Assembly: GCA_900469625.1 (NCBI GenBank)
Contig: UBXV01000008.1
Span: 1 to 64,000, forward strand
DNA length: 64,000 nucleotides
Source: Hyphomicrobiales bacterium
GTDB lineage: Bacteria; Pseudomonadota; Alphaproteobacteria; Rhizobiales; Rhizobiaceae
Direction: 5' to 3'
In this document: positions 27,776-38,545 of the stretch, one piece after another
Position numbering within the stretch: the stretch's first letter is position 1
Layout of the letters: each line of letters begins with the position of its first letter
Made by a program: the position numbers and the translations under genes
The notes under the pieces: generated by a model
What the model saw: only the letters and a program-made list of their open reading frames with translations
Told to the model about the DNA's origin: nothing
Databases searched by the model: none

Positions 27776-28594
27776 TTAACCGGCCAGTTCTTCGGCGCGC
27801 TTGCGGGCAGCGGCGATGGCCTGATCGAAAAGGGGCTGCATGCCATCTTCGGCCATCAGCACCGCAAGGGCTGCTGCAGTCGTGCCGCCTGGCGACGTCA
27901 CGTTCTGGCGCAGCTTCGAAGCATCGTCGGGGGACTGATGAAGGAGTTCACCAGCCCCCGCGACGGTTTCCCGCGCGAGACGCATGGCGAGGTCCGCCTT
28001 GAGACCGGCCTTGCGGCCAGCCTCCGCCATGCACTCGACGAGGTAGAAGACATAGGCCGGTCCACTGCCGGAAACGGCGGTGACGGCATCGATATCGCCT
28101 TCGGTCTCGACCCACTCGACCGGGCCGCTGACCTTGAGGAGATCATGTACCTGGCTGCGCTGTGCGTCGCTGACGCGGGCATTGCCAAAGGCGCCGGTCA
28201 CACCGCGGCCGATCATCGCCGGCGTGTTGGGCATGGCCCGCACGGTGGCGGCCGCACCCAGATGCGTTTCGATGAAGGCGAGCGTCTTGCCGGCGGCGAC
28301 CGAAACGATGACCGTGCTTGGGCCGACGAGCGGCTTCAACGGCGGCAGCACCGCCTCCATCACCTGCGGCTTGACGGCAATGAAGATCACCGCAGCCTCG
28401 ACGCCATCGGGGGCGGAAGTCGCGTGGCGGACGCCATTGTCGGCAATCAGCTTGGCCATCGCCGGCGGCGGGCCGGGATCGATCACCAGAATGTCGGCGC
28501 CGTTGACGCCGCTCTTCAGCCAGCCGGAGAGCATCGCGCCCCCCATGTTGCCGGCGCCGATGAGAACGATGGGACCGGAAGCGACGGCAACCAT
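27776..28594 (-). CDS. proC: Pyrroline-5-carboxylate reductase
   Basis: A 272-residue enzyme for the last step of proline synthesis, NAD(P)H-dependent. The start MVAVASGPIVLIGAGNMGG at 28594 directly abuts the end of the YbjN gene. The Rossmann motif GAGNMGGAM is near residue 12 and the family signature VTAVSGSGPAYVFYLVE near 163. The C-terminal TSPGGTTAAAL is the conserved active-site loop. Normal length. It is part of the chain YbjN-proC-CsaA-phosphatase, all on the minus strand with gaps of 15 bases or less. Confidence 0.96.
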   Translation of the reverse strand: MVAVASGPIVLIGAGNMGGAMLSGWLKSGVNGADILVIDPGPPPAMAKLIADNGVRHATSAPDGVEAAVIFIAVKPQVMEAVLPPLKPLVGPSTVIVSVAAGKTLAFIETHLGAAATVRAMPNTPAMIGRGVTGAFGNARVSDAQRSQVHDLLKVSGPVEWVETEGDIDAVTAVSGSGPAYVFYLVECMAEAGRKAGLKADLAMRLARETVAGAGELLHQSPDDASKLRQNVTSPGGTTAAALAVLMAEDGMQPLFDQAIAAARKRAEELAG

Positions 28595-28595
28595 G

Positions 28596-29096
28596 TCAGG
28601 CCTCCCCGACCGTTTCGAACAGCACGGCATTGACGGCGCTCTGCGCGTCCATGCCCGACCAGACGACGAACTGGAATGCCTGGAAATAGGACTCGCAGGC
28701 ATCGAGCGCGCTCGAGAGCAAGACTTCGACCTGCTGGTTGGTGGGCTCGGCGCCGCCGGCCAGAAGCAGGGACTGACGGAAGATCACCACCTCTTCCTGA
28801 CGCCACAGATCGAAATGCCCCATCAGGACCTGACCGTTGATGTGCGACAGAAGACGGATGACTTCGTTGACGCGGCTGTCGGGCACCTTGATGTCGAAGG
28901 CGCAGGCCAGATGCAGCGCCTCGAACTCTTCCATCCAGGAGAAGGAAACGTGGTAATCCGCCCACTTGCCTTCGACAGTCATGGCGATCTCGTCCTCGCC
29001 CGACCGCTCGAACGACCAGTCATTGGTGGCGGCCACAAACTCGATCATATCGACCGGATTGGACTGACGCTCGATTTCCATTTCCAAAAGGCTCAT
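28596..29096 (-). CDS. YbjN domain-containing protein
   Basis: A 166-residue YbjN-family protein, all alpha/beta with a type III secretion chaperone-like fold. Family features include DWSFERSGEDEIAMTVEGKW near residue 26 and GHFDLWRQEEVVIFRQSL near 93. In Escherichia coli, YbjN affects stress and motility; for alphaproteobacteria no function is settled. It is the promoter-proximal gene of the YbjN-proC-CsaA-phosphatase unit. Confidence 0.9.
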   Translation of the reverse strand: MSLLEMEIERQSNPVDMIEFVAATNDWSFERSGEDEIAMTVEGKWADYHVSFSWMEEFEALHLACAFDIKVPDSRVNEVIRLLSHINGQVLMGHFDLWRQEEVVIFRQSLLLAGGAEPTNQQVEVLLSSALDACESYFQAFQFVVWSGMDAQSAVNAVLFETVGEA

Positions 29097-29542
29097 GCAT
29101 CACCCTAGTAGGCGCGACACAGGCGCGCGTTATCACGTTCACAAGACGCAACTCTGCAAACCTGGCACTGAATAAAAACACACTATGATTGCTGAACTCA
29201 CATCCATCCTGGCTGACTTACCCTGCCTGGAGCTTGCGTGGTCCGTTTCGAATCATCATTTAAAATCAGTGTATAATGGCGGAGTCAGGCTGCCAGCCCC
29301 CCGGCCGAAAAATAGCCGGGTACAACCGTTTGCCCGTTGTCATTTCCATTCAGCCCGGATGCTTAAATGACTCTGGCATAAGGGTTTTTTGCCAGTGTCC
29401 ACAGGTGGAAAACTTTTCAGGTTTTATTAACCTCCCCGTGCAGCGCTCTTGTCGCCCAGGAATAGCGACAGCAAAACGCCCGCAGAATCGATCCGCGGGC
29501 GAAGTAAAAGCGTTGAAAAGCCGTTAGTTGGCGGGAGTAGCG
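29097..29542. other. 446-base intergenic region with hairpins and a TATAAT box
   Basis: No gene seen. On the plus strand there is a perfect TATAAT at 29272-29277 without a good -35. It is followed by an imperfect stem CCGGC...GCCGG near 29301-29323 and CTGGCA...TGCCAG near 29374-29397 flanking a T-rich loop. This arrangement could be a small RNA. The region lies between two minus-strand genes, so such an RNA would be antisense to neither. Confidence 0.35.
29473..29501 (-). terminator. Terminator of the UbiK-family gene
   Basis: On the minus strand, CGCCCGCGG and CTGCGGGCG pair around ATCGATT and are followed by TTTT. It lies 42 bases past the UbiK stop. Confidence 0.75.
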
Positions 29543-29803
29543 TTACTTGCCGCTTTCGCCGAGGCGCGCTTCCAGGGCCTCGATACGGGCCAGGAGCGCA
29601 TCATTTTCCTCGCGCGCCTTGATCGCCATTTCCTTCACCGCCTCGAACTCCTCGCGCTTGACGACGTCGAGCGAATTCATCGCGCGCTCGGCCTGGGCGC
29701 GAAAAGCGGTCTCGACTTCGCGGCGCACGCCCTGGGCAGCGCCTGCGGCATCGGTCATCAGCTTGGCGAAATCGTCCATGATACGGTTGGCGCCAGTGCT
29801 CAT
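29543..29803 (-). CDS. UbiK-family accessory factor (YqiC/BMFP)
   Basis: An 86-residue coiled-coil protein. The ATG at 29803 is preferred because GGAGATCAG lies 4 bases before it; an ATG at 29818 is possible. The sequence MDDFAKLMTDAAGAAQG followed by a C-terminal heptad region (ALLARIEALEARLGE) is typical of the membrane-fusogenic YqiC/UbiK family. UbiK assists ubiquinone biosynthesis under aerobic conditions in enterobacteria; the role here is by homology. It is divergent from lgt. Confidence 0.87.
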   Translation of the reverse strand: MSTGANRIMDDFAKLMTDAAGAAQGVRREVETAFRAQAERAMNSLDVVKREEFEAVKEMAIKAREENDALLARIEALEARLGESGK

Positions 29804-29994
29804 CGTTCTGATCTCCATGTTCAGCCGCCGCTTCGCACGGCGATGCGGTCCTGGTTTTCAGGTAGGGTCAGGCGCGGACGGATGCAAGAAAAATCACGAA
29901 AGCGTGGCCGCCGGGTGGCGTCAGGCGGCCTTGACCCCGCCGGATTCGATCGCCATGTTCCGGCAAAACAACCGGTCCGGAACGAGAAGACATT

Positions 29995-30840
29995 TTGGAA
30001 ACCATCGCGACCCGCCTCGCCATTCTCCCCTTCCCTGAAATCGACCCTGTGATCTTCCAGATCGGCCCGCTTGCCGTGCACTGGTACGGCCTTGCCTATG
30101 TCGCCGGCATCCTGATCGGCTGGTACTATGCCCGCCGCCTGGTTCAGAACACCGCGCTGTGGCGCAACGGCGAACCGGCGGCGACGCTCGCGCAGCTCGA
30201 CGACTTCCTGCTCTGGGCCGCCGGCGGCATCGTGCTCGGCGGCCGCATCGGCTACATCCTCTTCTATGATCTCGGCTCCGTCCTCGAAAACCCGATCCGG
30301 GCGCTGGAGATCTGGAACGGCGGCATGTCGTTCCACGGCGGCTTCATCGGCACGACGCTGGCGATGATCATCTTTGCGCGCCGCAACGCCATCCCCATCT
30401 GGAGCATGTTCGACATCGTCGCCGCCGTGGTGCCGATCGGCCTGTTCTTCGGCCGCGTCGCCAACTTCATCAATGGCGAACTCTGGGGTCGGCTGTCGTC
30501 CGCGCCCTGGGCCATGGTGTTCCCGACCGGCGGACCTTTCGCCCGTCACCCGAGCCAGCTTTATGAAGCGGTCCTCGAGGGCCTGGTGCTGCTCGCCGTC
30601 ATCGCCTGGTTCATCTATCGCCGCCACGCGCTGAAGTCGCCGGGCCTCGTGACCGGCATCTTCGTGCTCGGTTATGCCGCAAGCCGCATCTTCGTCGAAT
30701 TCTTCCGTGAACCGGACGCTCAGATCGGCTATCTTGCCGGCGGGTGGCTGACCATGGGCATGCTGTTGTCGCTGCCGATGGCGCTTGCCGGCATTTGGGC
30801 GATCGCCCGGGCACGCCGGGCGGCTGTCGCCGCCGCATAA
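29995..30840 (+). CDS. lgt: Prolipoprotein diacylglyceryl transferase
   Basis: Lgt transfers diacylglyceryl from phosphatidylglycerol to the lipobox cysteine of prolipoproteins in the inner membrane. The 281-residue frame begins at a TTG at 29995 ([17 protein letters not shown]); no ATG or GTG fits the family N-terminus. About seven membrane helices are present. Signature elements: [18 protein letters not shown] near residue 111, [14 protein letters not shown] near 152 and HPSQLYEA. It is the first gene of lgt-methyltransferase-pgeF, an order common in Rhizobiales. Confidence 0.95.
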   Translation: METIATRLAILPFPEIDPVIFQIGPLAVHWYGLAYVAGILIGWYYARRLVQNTALWRNGEPAATLAQLDDFLLWAAGGIVLGGRIGYILFYDLGSVLENPIRALEIWNGGMSFHGGFIGTTLAMIIFARRNAIPIWSMFDIVAAVVPIGLFFGRVANFINGELWGRLSSAPWAMVFPTGGPFARHPSQLYEAVLEGLVLLAVIAWFIYRRHALKSPGLVTGIFVLGYAASRIFVEFFREPDAQIGYLAGGWLTMGMLLSLPMALAGIWAIARARRAAVAAA

Positions 30841-30852
30841 CGGGACGGATGC

Positions 30853-31956
30853 ATGACGACACCACTCGCTGACAAGATCAAGACGCTGATCAGGACCAAC
30901 GGCCCGATCAGCGTCACCGACTATTTTTCGCTTTGCCTGGCGGATCCCGAGCACGGATATTACCGCGTGCGCGAACCCTTCGGCAAAGCCGGCGACTTCA
31001 CCACCGCACCGGAAATCAGCCAGCTCTTCGGCGAGATGATCGGCATCTTCCTCGTCCACGCCTGGCAACAGCACGGCACGCCGGAAAAGACGGTGATCGT
31101 CGAAATCGGCCCCGGACGCGGCACGATGATGTCAGACGTACTTCGGGTCGTCCGGCGTCTGTCGCCCGAACTCTACGCCGCCGCCAGCGTGCATCTGGTC
31201 GAGACGAGCGACCGCCTGCGCAAGGTCCAGGCGGAAACGCTGGTCGCTCACGGCGAAAAAGTCGAATGGCACGCCAGCTTCGAAACGCTGCCGGAAGGCT
31301 TCCTGCTTCTGGCCGCCAACGAGCTATTTGACGCCATTCCGATCCGCCAGTTCGTTCGCACACCGCAAGGGTTCCGCGAGCGCATGGTCGGCCTTGATGC
31401 CGCCGATCAGCTGGCATTTGCCGCCGGCGTCGCCGGCATCGATCCTGCCCTGCTGCCTGCGCCGGCACAGGCGGTTGCCGAAGGCACGATCTTCGAGATC
31501 GCGCCCGCCCGCGACGCCGTCATGGCAGCCCTTTGCGAGCGATTGAAAATCGGCGGCGGCACCGCCGTCATCATCGACTACGGCTATCTGGCGACCAACT
31601 ACGGCGATACGCTCCAGGCGCTGCTCGACCATCAATACGACCCGCCGCTTGCCAATCCCGGCCGCGCCGACCTCACCAGCCATGTCGACTTCGAGCAGCT
31701 TGCGCGCCGTGCAAAGAGCGATGGCCTTCAGATCAACGGCCTTGTGCACCAGGGCGATTTCCTCATCGGCCTCGGCCTCCTGGAGCGCGCGGCAGCGCTT
31801 GGCCGCGACAAGGATGAAGCAACCCAGGAGGGCATCCGCCAGGATGTCGAACGGCTTGCAGGATCCGGCGAAGGCAAGATGGGCGAATTGTTCAAGGTTC
31901 TGGCCGTCAGCAGCCCGCCGATCGCGCTGCCGCCGTTTCGCAAACCCAGGGCATGA
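30853..31956 (+). CDS. MidA/NDUFAF7-like SAM-dependent methyltransferase
   Basis: A 367-residue class I methyltransferase of the MidA family. It starts 12 bases after lgt. Features: ISVTDYFSLCLADPEHGYY near the N-terminus, the SAM motif VIVEIGPGRGTMMSDVLR near 85, and LLAANELFDAIPIRQFV. The mitochondrial homologue NDUFAF7 methylates an arginine of complex I; the bacterial substrate is not established. A lipid-modifying gene upstream and pgeF downstream do not clarify the role. Confidence 0.93.
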   Translation: MTTPLADKIKTLIRTNGPISVTDYFSLCLADPEHGYYRVREPFGKAGDFTTAPEISQLFGEMIGIFLVHAWQQHGTPEKTVIVEIGPGRGTMMSDVLRVVRRLSPELYAAASVHLVETSDRLRKVQAETLVAHGEKVEWHASFETLPEGFLLLAANELFDAIPIRQFVRTPQGFRERMVGLDAADQLAFAAGVAGIDPALLPAPAQAVAEGTIFEIAPARDAVMAALCERLKIGGGTAVIIDYGYLATNYGDTLQALLDHQYDPPLANPGRADLTSHVDFEQLARRAKSDGLQINGLVHQGDFLIGLGLLERAAALGRDKDEATQEGIRQDVERLAGSGEGKMGELFKVLAVSSPPIALPPFRKPRA

Positions 31957-32209
31957 GTGCCCGGGCACGGTGGACGACGGCAAGATCATGCCCGTAGGAC
32001 AGGGCGTGGCGACCACCTCCGGGCGCCGCTTCCGACCGGTTTCACCACCGTGCGCCAGCCTTCTCGGGGAGGCACCCCCCTCGTTCGGCAATTGACAGTC
32101 CAGCCATCGCGGGTCAACATCGCGCCGGCAAATCAACCGCCATCCACCGGGCCAAACGAGCCCCCAACCCCATTTGAAACTCACGTCAAAGCAAAGGGCG
32201 AAACCACCG

Positions 32210-33004
32210 ATGCAGCACGATGCCGCGCTTTCCCCCGTGCAGAGCTCGCTCTTCAGCGACAAGGCCGGTCCGGCGATCGCACATGGTTATTTCACCCGCC
32301 AGGGCGGCGTTTCCGAAGGCATCTATCGTGGCCTGAACGTCGGCCTCGGCTCGAACGACGACAAGAACAGGGTCGGTGAAAACCGGGCCCGTGTCAGCCG
32401 CTGGTTCGGCGCCGCCCCCGAGCGGCTCGCCACCGTGCATCAAGTCCACTCTCCCGATGCGGTCGTCGTCGACGGCAATTACAACGGCACCCGGCCGGAT
32501 GCCGATGCACTGGTGACGTCGACGCCCGGCGTCGTGCTCGGCGTGCTTTCGGCCGATTGCGGGCCCATCCTGTTTGCAGACGCCGACGCTGGCGTCATCG
32601 GCGCTGCCCATGCCGGCTGGAAGGGTGCCCTTGGCGGCGTGCTCGAAAGCACCATCGATGCGATGCTGACGCTCGGCGCACGGCGTGAGCGCATCGTCGC
32701 CTGCCTCGGTCCCTCGATCAGCCGGCGCAACTACGAGGTCGGCGCCGAATTCGTCGACCGGTTTCTCGCGACCGACAGCGCTTACGACAAATTCTTCGGC
32801 CCGTCGGAGCGCGACGGCCACGCGATGTTCGACCTGCCGGCGCTGACCCTGGCGCGCCTGACGGCCGCCGGCGTCACCGCCGAAAACCTCGACATCTGCA
32901 CCTATGCCGACGAGGACCGCTTCTTCTCCTACCGCCGCACCACGCATCGGCAGGAGCCGGACTACGGCCGACAGATATCTGCAATTTGCATACGGGAGAC
33001 CTGA
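32210..33004 (+). CDS. pgeF: Peptidoglycan editing factor PgeF (laccase-domain, YfiH)
   Basis: A 264-residue protein from ATG 32210 (MQHDAALSPVQSS); an ATG 36 bases upstream is less likely. It belongs to the YfiH/PgeF family, a purine-nucleoside-phosphorylase-like zinc fold. PgeF removes misincorporated serine from muropeptide precursors. The metal/active site is visible: H in TVHQVHSPDA, C in LSADCGPIL and H in AAHAGWKGAL. The 253-base gap before it lacks a recognisable gene. The M24 gene follows with one base between stop and start. Confidence 0.93.
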   Translation: MQHDAALSPVQSSLFSDKAGPAIAHGYFTRQGGVSEGIYRGLNVGLGSNDDKNRVGENRARVSRWFGAAPERLATVHQVHSPDAVVVDGNYNGTRPDADALVTSTPGVVLGVLSADCGPILFADADAGVIGAAHAGWKGALGGVLESTIDAMLTLGARRERIVACLGPSISRRNYEVGAEFVDRFLATDSAYDKFFGPSERDGHAMFDLPALTLARLTAAGVTAENLDICTYADEDRFFSYRRTTHRQEPDYGRQISAICIRET

Positions 33005-33005
33005 C

Positions 33006-34157
33006 ATGGCGCTGCAATTTGCCCAGGAGGAATATGCCGCCCGCCTCGAGCGGCTGACCGCGAAGATGCGTGAAGACAAGCTCGACGCGGTCCTGCTCTT
33101 TGCCCAGGAAAGCATGTACTGGCTGACGGGCTACGACACCTTCGGCTACTGCTTCTTTCAGACCCTGGTGGTCAAGAAGGACGGCTCGATGGTGCTCCTG
33201 ACGCGTTCGGCCGACCTGCGCCAGGCCCGCCACACCTCCAACATCGAGCGCATCGAGATCTGGGTCGACCGGGTCAACGCCGACCCGACGATGGACCTGA
33301 AGAACCTGTTGAGCGAGATGGATCTGCTCGGCAACCGCATCGGCGTCGAGTACGACACCCATGGCATGACCGGCCGTACCGCGCGCCTCGTCGACCACCA
33401 GCTTTCGACCTTCGGCGAGCTCGTCGATGCCTCGCTGCTCGTCAGCCGCCTGCGCCTGATCAAGAGCCCGGCAGAAATCGCCCATGTGGAAAAAGCCGCA
33501 AGCCTTGCAGACGACGCCCTCGACGCGGCGCTGCCGCTGATTGGCCCCGGCGGCAACGAAGCCGATATCCTGGCGGCGATGCAGGGCGCGATCCTTGCCG
33601 GCGGCGGCGATTATCCCGCCAACGAATTCATCATCGGCTCCGGCGCGGACGCGCTGCTGTGCCGCTACAAGGCCGGTCGCCGGCTGCTCGACAGCCAGGA
33701 CCAGCTGACACTGGAATGGGCAGGCGTCAGCGCTCACTATCACGCCGCCATGATGCGCACCGTCGTCATCGGCGAGCCGACCAACCGGCACCGCGAGCTT
33801 TACAGCGCCTGCCGCGAGACCATCCAGGCAATCGAGATGGTGCTGCGTCCCGGCAACACCTTCGGCACCGTCTTCGACGTGCACGCGAGAATCATGGACG
33901 AGCGCGGCCTTGCCCGGCATCGGCTGAACGCCTGCGGCTATTCGCTCGGCGCCCGGTTCTCGCCCTCCTGGATGGAGCACCAGATGTTCCATGTCGGCAA
34001 CCTGCAGGAGATCGAGCCCGACATGTCGCTGTTCGTGCACATGATCATCATGGATTCCGACAGCGGCACCGCCATGACGCTCGGCCAGACCTACATCACC
34101 ACCACCGACACGCCGCGCGCTCTTTCTCGTTATGGGCTGGACTTCATTTCTGCTTAG
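33006..34157 (+). CDS. M24 'pita-bread' hydrolase, creatinase/DoeA-like, lacking most metal ligands
   Basis: A 383-residue protein with the N-terminal creatinase domain (residues about 10-150) and the M24 fold (about 160-370). The start is one base after the pgeF stop. In metal-dependent M24 peptidases the ligands are Asp, Asp, His, Glu, Glu. Here LEWAGVSAHYHAAMMRT has Glu and Ala at the two Asp positions, the usual GHG segment reads CGYSLG, and the last Glu is Gln (TLGQTY). This fits metal-free creatinase-like amidinohydrolases. The closest recalled relatives are ectoine hydrolases (DoeA/EutD), but no ectoine genes are nearby. Substrate uncertain. Confidence 0.88.
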   Translation: MALQFAQEEYAARLERLTAKMREDKLDAVLLFAQESMYWLTGYDTFGYCFFQTLVVKKDGSMVLLTRSADLRQARHTSNIERIEIWVDRVNADPTMDLKNLLSEMDLLGNRIGVEYDTHGMTGRTARLVDHQLSTFGELVDASLLVSRLRLIKSPAEIAHVEKAASLADDALDAALPLIGPGGNEADILAAMQGAILAGGGDYPANEFIIGSGADALLCRYKAGRRLLDSQDQLTLEWAGVSAHYHAAMMRTVVIGEPTNRHRELYSACRETIQAIEMVLRPGNTFGTVFDVHARIMDERGLARHRLNACGYSLGARFSPSWMEHQMFHVGNLQEIEPDMSLFVHMIIMDSDSGTAMTLGQTYITTTDTPRALSRYGLDFISA

Positions 34158-34246
34158 GGAAATCCGCCTACACTCGCGTTGAAATGGCAGACAACAGGAG
34201 CTCACTTCACAGAACTGCCGCGAAGGAAAGACGGACGGTTTGAACG

Positions 34247-35074
34247 ATGCGAAAGCTTTTGACGCCCCTTGCAAGCCTTGGCCTTGTCATCGCCCTGGCA
34301 AGCTGCAACAGCACGGACGCGCTGATACCGCAGGTGGATGTCGGCGGCGGAACGTTTCGTTCGCCGCCCGTCACGCAATCCGATCTCGAGTCGATGTCGA
34401 CGCAGACGGCCGTCGTTCCGGTGCAGAGTTCGCCGGTTCAGCGCACTCAGGCCTTCGCCTCGCAGCCGGCGCCCGTCAGCATGCCGACAGAATATGCGAC
34501 CGGCGACAGCACCTACACCGATCCCGCCGGCTCTCTTGAGGCGCAGGCAAACAGGCTCGCCTCCGGCGCAGAACCGGTCCAGAACACCGCGATGCTCGCG
34601 GAGCCCGCACCGGTCGAAACATCCGATCCCGCTGAGCAAGAAGTTCAGCAGCCAGCACAACAGCAGCAGCCGGCCGTCGCCTCCGTGCCGTCGGCAAGCA
34701 CGGCGACGAGCGGCACGATCCGTTTCCTGCCGATCATCGGTGCGCCGGTCACCGCCGTCACGCCGCTCTCCAAGCAGCTTGGCGCCGAGGCGCGCAGCCA
34801 TGGCCTGACGATCAAGGGATCGGCCGATGCCAGCAGCGAACACATTCTCAAGGGCTATTTCTCGGCGCTGAAGGACAACGGCAAGACCACCATCGTCTAT
34901 GTCTGGGACGTGCTCGACGGCAGCGGCAACCGGCTGCACCGCATTCAGGGGCAGGATACCGTGGCGACCGCCGGAGCCGACCTCTGGGAGGGCGTTCCGG
35001 CCGGAACCATGCAGGCGATCGCCACCAAAACCATCAACGCCTACCTCGAATGGCGACAATCCAGACCCGGTTGA
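34247..35074 (+). CDS. Predicted lipoprotein, unknown function
   Basis: A 275-residue lipoprotein. The lipobox LASC places the modified Cys at residue 20. Residues 25-150 are low-complexity (Ser, Thr, Gln, Pro; QQPAQQQQPAVAS near 130). A compact C-terminal domain (about 160-270) contains GTIRFLPIIGAPVTAVTPLS, LKGYFSALKDNGKTTIVYVW and IQGQDTVATAG. I recognise it only as a conserved rhizobial lipoprotein. The surface-anchor plus linker layout suggests an outer-membrane anchored periplasmic domain. Confidence 0.82.
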   Translation: MRKLLTPLASLGLVIALASCNSTDALIPQVDVGGGTFRSPPVTQSDLESMSTQTAVVPVQSSPVQRTQAFASQPAPVSMPTEYATGDSTYTDPAGSLEAQANRLASGAEPVQNTAMLAEPAPVETSDPAEQEVQQPAQQQQPAVASVPSASTATSGTIRFLPIIGAPVTAVTPLSKQLGAEARSHGLTIKGSADASSEHILKGYFSALKDNGKTTIVYVWDVLDGSGNRLHRIQGQDTVATAGADLWEGVPAGTMQAIATKTINAYLEWRQSRPG

Positions 35075-35118
35075 TACAAAGTTTTTAGGATAAAGCGCTT
35101 CGCGGCGCAGCATTCCCC

Positions 35119-35146
35119 TTGCATTCAAGTTCAGTGTCGCTAAAAA
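35119..35146 (+). promoter_or_regulatory. Candidate promoter of prs
   Basis: TTGCAT (35119-35124) and TAAAAA (35141-35146) are separated by 16 bases, about 135 bases before the prs start. The match to the rhizobial consensus is moderate. Confidence 0.35.
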
Positions 35147-35280
35147 GCGGCCGATCAGCTCTGAACGGCGGCCATCCGCAAAGAATGTCCGCGATTGGAA
35201 TGGCTCTCGGAATCTGCGCGGAAAATGCCGCTCCCGGACAAACCCGGACGGTCGCCGCGCCAGCTCAAGGCGGTCCGTCA

Positions 35281-36213
35281 ATGAAGGTTTTCGCAGGCAA
35301 CTCGAACCGGCTGCTGGCCGAAGCGATCTGCAACTATCTCAACCTGCCTCTTGGTAAAGCGACCGTAAGGCGGTTTGCCGACCAGGAGATTTTCGTCGAG
35401 ATCGGCGAAAACGTGCGCGGCGAGGATGTTTTCATCATCCAGTCGACCTCGTTCCCCACCAACGATCATCTGATGGAACTGCTCATCATGATCGACGCCG
35501 TTCGCCGTTCCTCGGCGCGCCGCATTACCGCGGTTCTTCCCTATTTCGGCTATGCCCGCCAGGATCGCAAACCCGGTCCACGCACGCCGATCTCGGCCAA
35601 GCTCGTGTCCAACCTGATCACCGAGGCCGGCGCCGACCGCGTGCTGACCCTCGATCTTCACGCTGGCCAGATCCAGGGCTTCTTCGACATCCCGACCGAT
35701 AACCTCTATGCGATCCCGATCCTCGCTCGCGACGTCAAGGAAAACTATGACCTGAAGAACGTCATGGTCGTCTCGCCTGACGTCGGCGGCGTGGTGCGCG
35801 CCCGTGCGCTCGCCAAGCGTCTCGACTGTCTGCTTGCCATCGTCGACAAGCGCCGCGACCGCCCGGGTGAATCGGAAGTCATGAACGTCATCGGTGACGT
35901 GAAGGGCAAGGACTGCCTGCTGATCGACGATATCGTCGATTCCGGCGGCACGCTCTGCAACGCCGCCGAGGCGCTTTTGAAGAACGGCGCGACCAGCGTA
36001 ACCGCCTATATCACCCACGGCGTGCTGTCGGGCGGTGCGGTGGCGCGTGTCACCTCGTCGAAGCTGAAGGAACTTGTCATCACCGACTCGATCCAGCCGA
36101 CGACGGCAGTCCAGTCCGCCCACAACATCCGTGTCATCACCACGGCGACCCTGCTCGGTGAAGCGATCAACCGCACCAGCCAGGAAGAATCGGTTTCGAG
36201 CCTCTTCGACTGA
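35281..36213 (+). CDS. prs: Ribose-phosphate pyrophosphokinase
   Basis: Class I PRPP synthetase, 310 residues from ATG 35281 ([12 protein letters not shown]); the frame is open upstream to 35119 but the extension is not family-like. Features: [20 protein letters not shown], the ATP-binding region [15 protein letters not shown] near 96-110, [18 protein letters not shown] near 127, and the PRPP loop [10 protein letters not shown] near 217. It supplies PRPP to nucleotide, histidine and tryptophan synthesis. Single gene with its own terminator. Confidence 0.97.
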   Translation: MKVFAGNSNRLLAEAICNYLNLPLGKATVRRFADQEIFVEIGENVRGEDVFIIQSTSFPTNDHLMELLIMIDAVRRSSARRITAVLPYFGYARQDRKPGPRTPISAKLVSNLITEAGADRVLTLDLHAGQIQGFFDIPTDNLYAIPILARDVKENYDLKNVMVVSPDVGGVVRARALAKRLDCLLAIVDKRRDRPGESEVMNVIGDVKGKDCLLIDDIVDSGGTLCNAAEALLKNGATSVTAYITHGVLSGGAVARVTSSKLKELVITDSIQPTTAVQSAHNIRVITTATLLGEAINRTSQEESVSSLFD

Positions 36214-36237
36214 GGATCCGAAACAGGAAATATCAGA

Positions 36238-36270
36238 AACGCCGGTGCTCACGCGCCGGCGTTTTGCTTT
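36238..36270. terminator. Terminator between prs and the DUF779 gene
   Basis: AACGCCGG and CCGGCGTT pair around a 10-base loop, followed by TTGCTTT on the plus strand. It may also act for the convergent DUF779 gene. Confidence 0.75.
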
Positions 36271-36298
36271 GCAGTTGCGACTTTCGGCAAAAGCAAGA

Positions 36299-36676
36299 TC
36301 AACGACTGCTGGTCGCCGGGATCAGACAGGCCTCGCCGCCACCAAAGAGGCGCGAGCGCGTCAGGAAGCGGCGCTCGCGGCCATTGTCGAGCGAGAACAT
36401 GCCGCCCCTGCCCGGCACCACGTCGATGATCAGCTGCGTGTGCTTCCAGACCTCGAACTGGCTGGCGCTGATATAGACCGGAACGCCGCCGATCTCGCCG
36501 AGCTTCACGTCGTTGTCGCCGATAATGTAGTCGTCGGCCGGATAGCACATCGGCGACGAGCCGTCGCAGCAACCGCCCGACTGATGAAACAGGATGTCGG
36601 GATGATCGCGCCGGATCTCGGCGATGAAATTAAGGGCCGCGTCGGTCGCAAGCACCCGCGGTTCGGTGGCGGTCAT
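36299..36676 (-). CDS. DUF779 domain-containing protein
   Basis: A 125-residue protein from ATG 36676 (MTATEPRVLATDAAL). The DUF779 signature HQSGGCCDGSSPMCYP with three cysteines lies near residue 33-47, followed by VPVYISASQFEVWKHTQLII. DUF779 genes are typically found beside acetaldehyde/aldehyde dehydrogenases of the AldA/ExaC type; here the dehydrogenase is directly upstream, 186 bases away on the same strand. The biochemical role is unknown. The Cys pair suggests metal or sulfur chemistry. Confidence 0.9.
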   Translation of the reverse strand: MTATEPRVLATDAALNFIAEIRRDHPDILFHQSGGCCDGSSPMCYPADDYIIGDNDVKLGEIGGVPVYISASQFEVWKHTQLIIDVVPGRGGMFSLDNGRERRFLTRSRLFGGGEACLIPATSSR

Positions 36677-36773
36677 GTGGAGCCTCCTGCGCCGGTCGCG
36701 CCAAACTGTGGAGTTGTTCTGCGGTGGTGACCAAAGGCGCGACATTAAGTGCCGCGCCTTGCGATCGCGAATT

Positions 36774-36848
36774 CAGGGGGCCGAGGGTGAGTGCTGGAGG
36801 AGAACCCTCGGCCCGCCTGGGAGGCCCTCCCCGCCAAAGGCGGAGAGG
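36774..36848. repeat. Palindromic element between ALDH and DUF779 genes
   Basis: Two hairpins in tandem: GCCGAGGGT...ACCCTCGGC (about 36779-36811) and CCCTCCCCGCC-AAA-GGCGGAGAGGG (36822-36847). The second resembles the arms of the RIME-like repeat at 38546-38727. It may attenuate transcription between the two genes. Confidence 0.5.
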
Positions 36849-36862
36849 GTGATGAAGTCGGC

Positions 36863-38371
<1,509 letters not shown>

Positions 38372-38469
38372 GTCCATTCCTCCCTGAAAACCAGCAACCA
38401 AAGCTGTGAGAGGAAGGTGATCGCGAACGTGTGTCTTCGATAGGCATGCGCGATCGCCAGTGGCGTGAT

Positions 38470-38489
38470 CTGTTTCAGAAGTGAGACAG
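38470..38489. promoter_or_regulatory. Candidate regulator site upstream of ALDH
   Basis: CTGTTTCA and TGAGACAG, with one mismatch between the arms and a GAAG spacer, lie about 100 bases before the ALDH start. The dyad is of the size bound by Fis-type helix-turn-helix dimers such as the adjacent regulator. Confidence 0.45.
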
Positions 38490-38545
38490 CTGGGGTCCGG
38501 TCAGTGTGCTGCGGTGCAACAATCACAATGGGCGAGCCGGATAAG

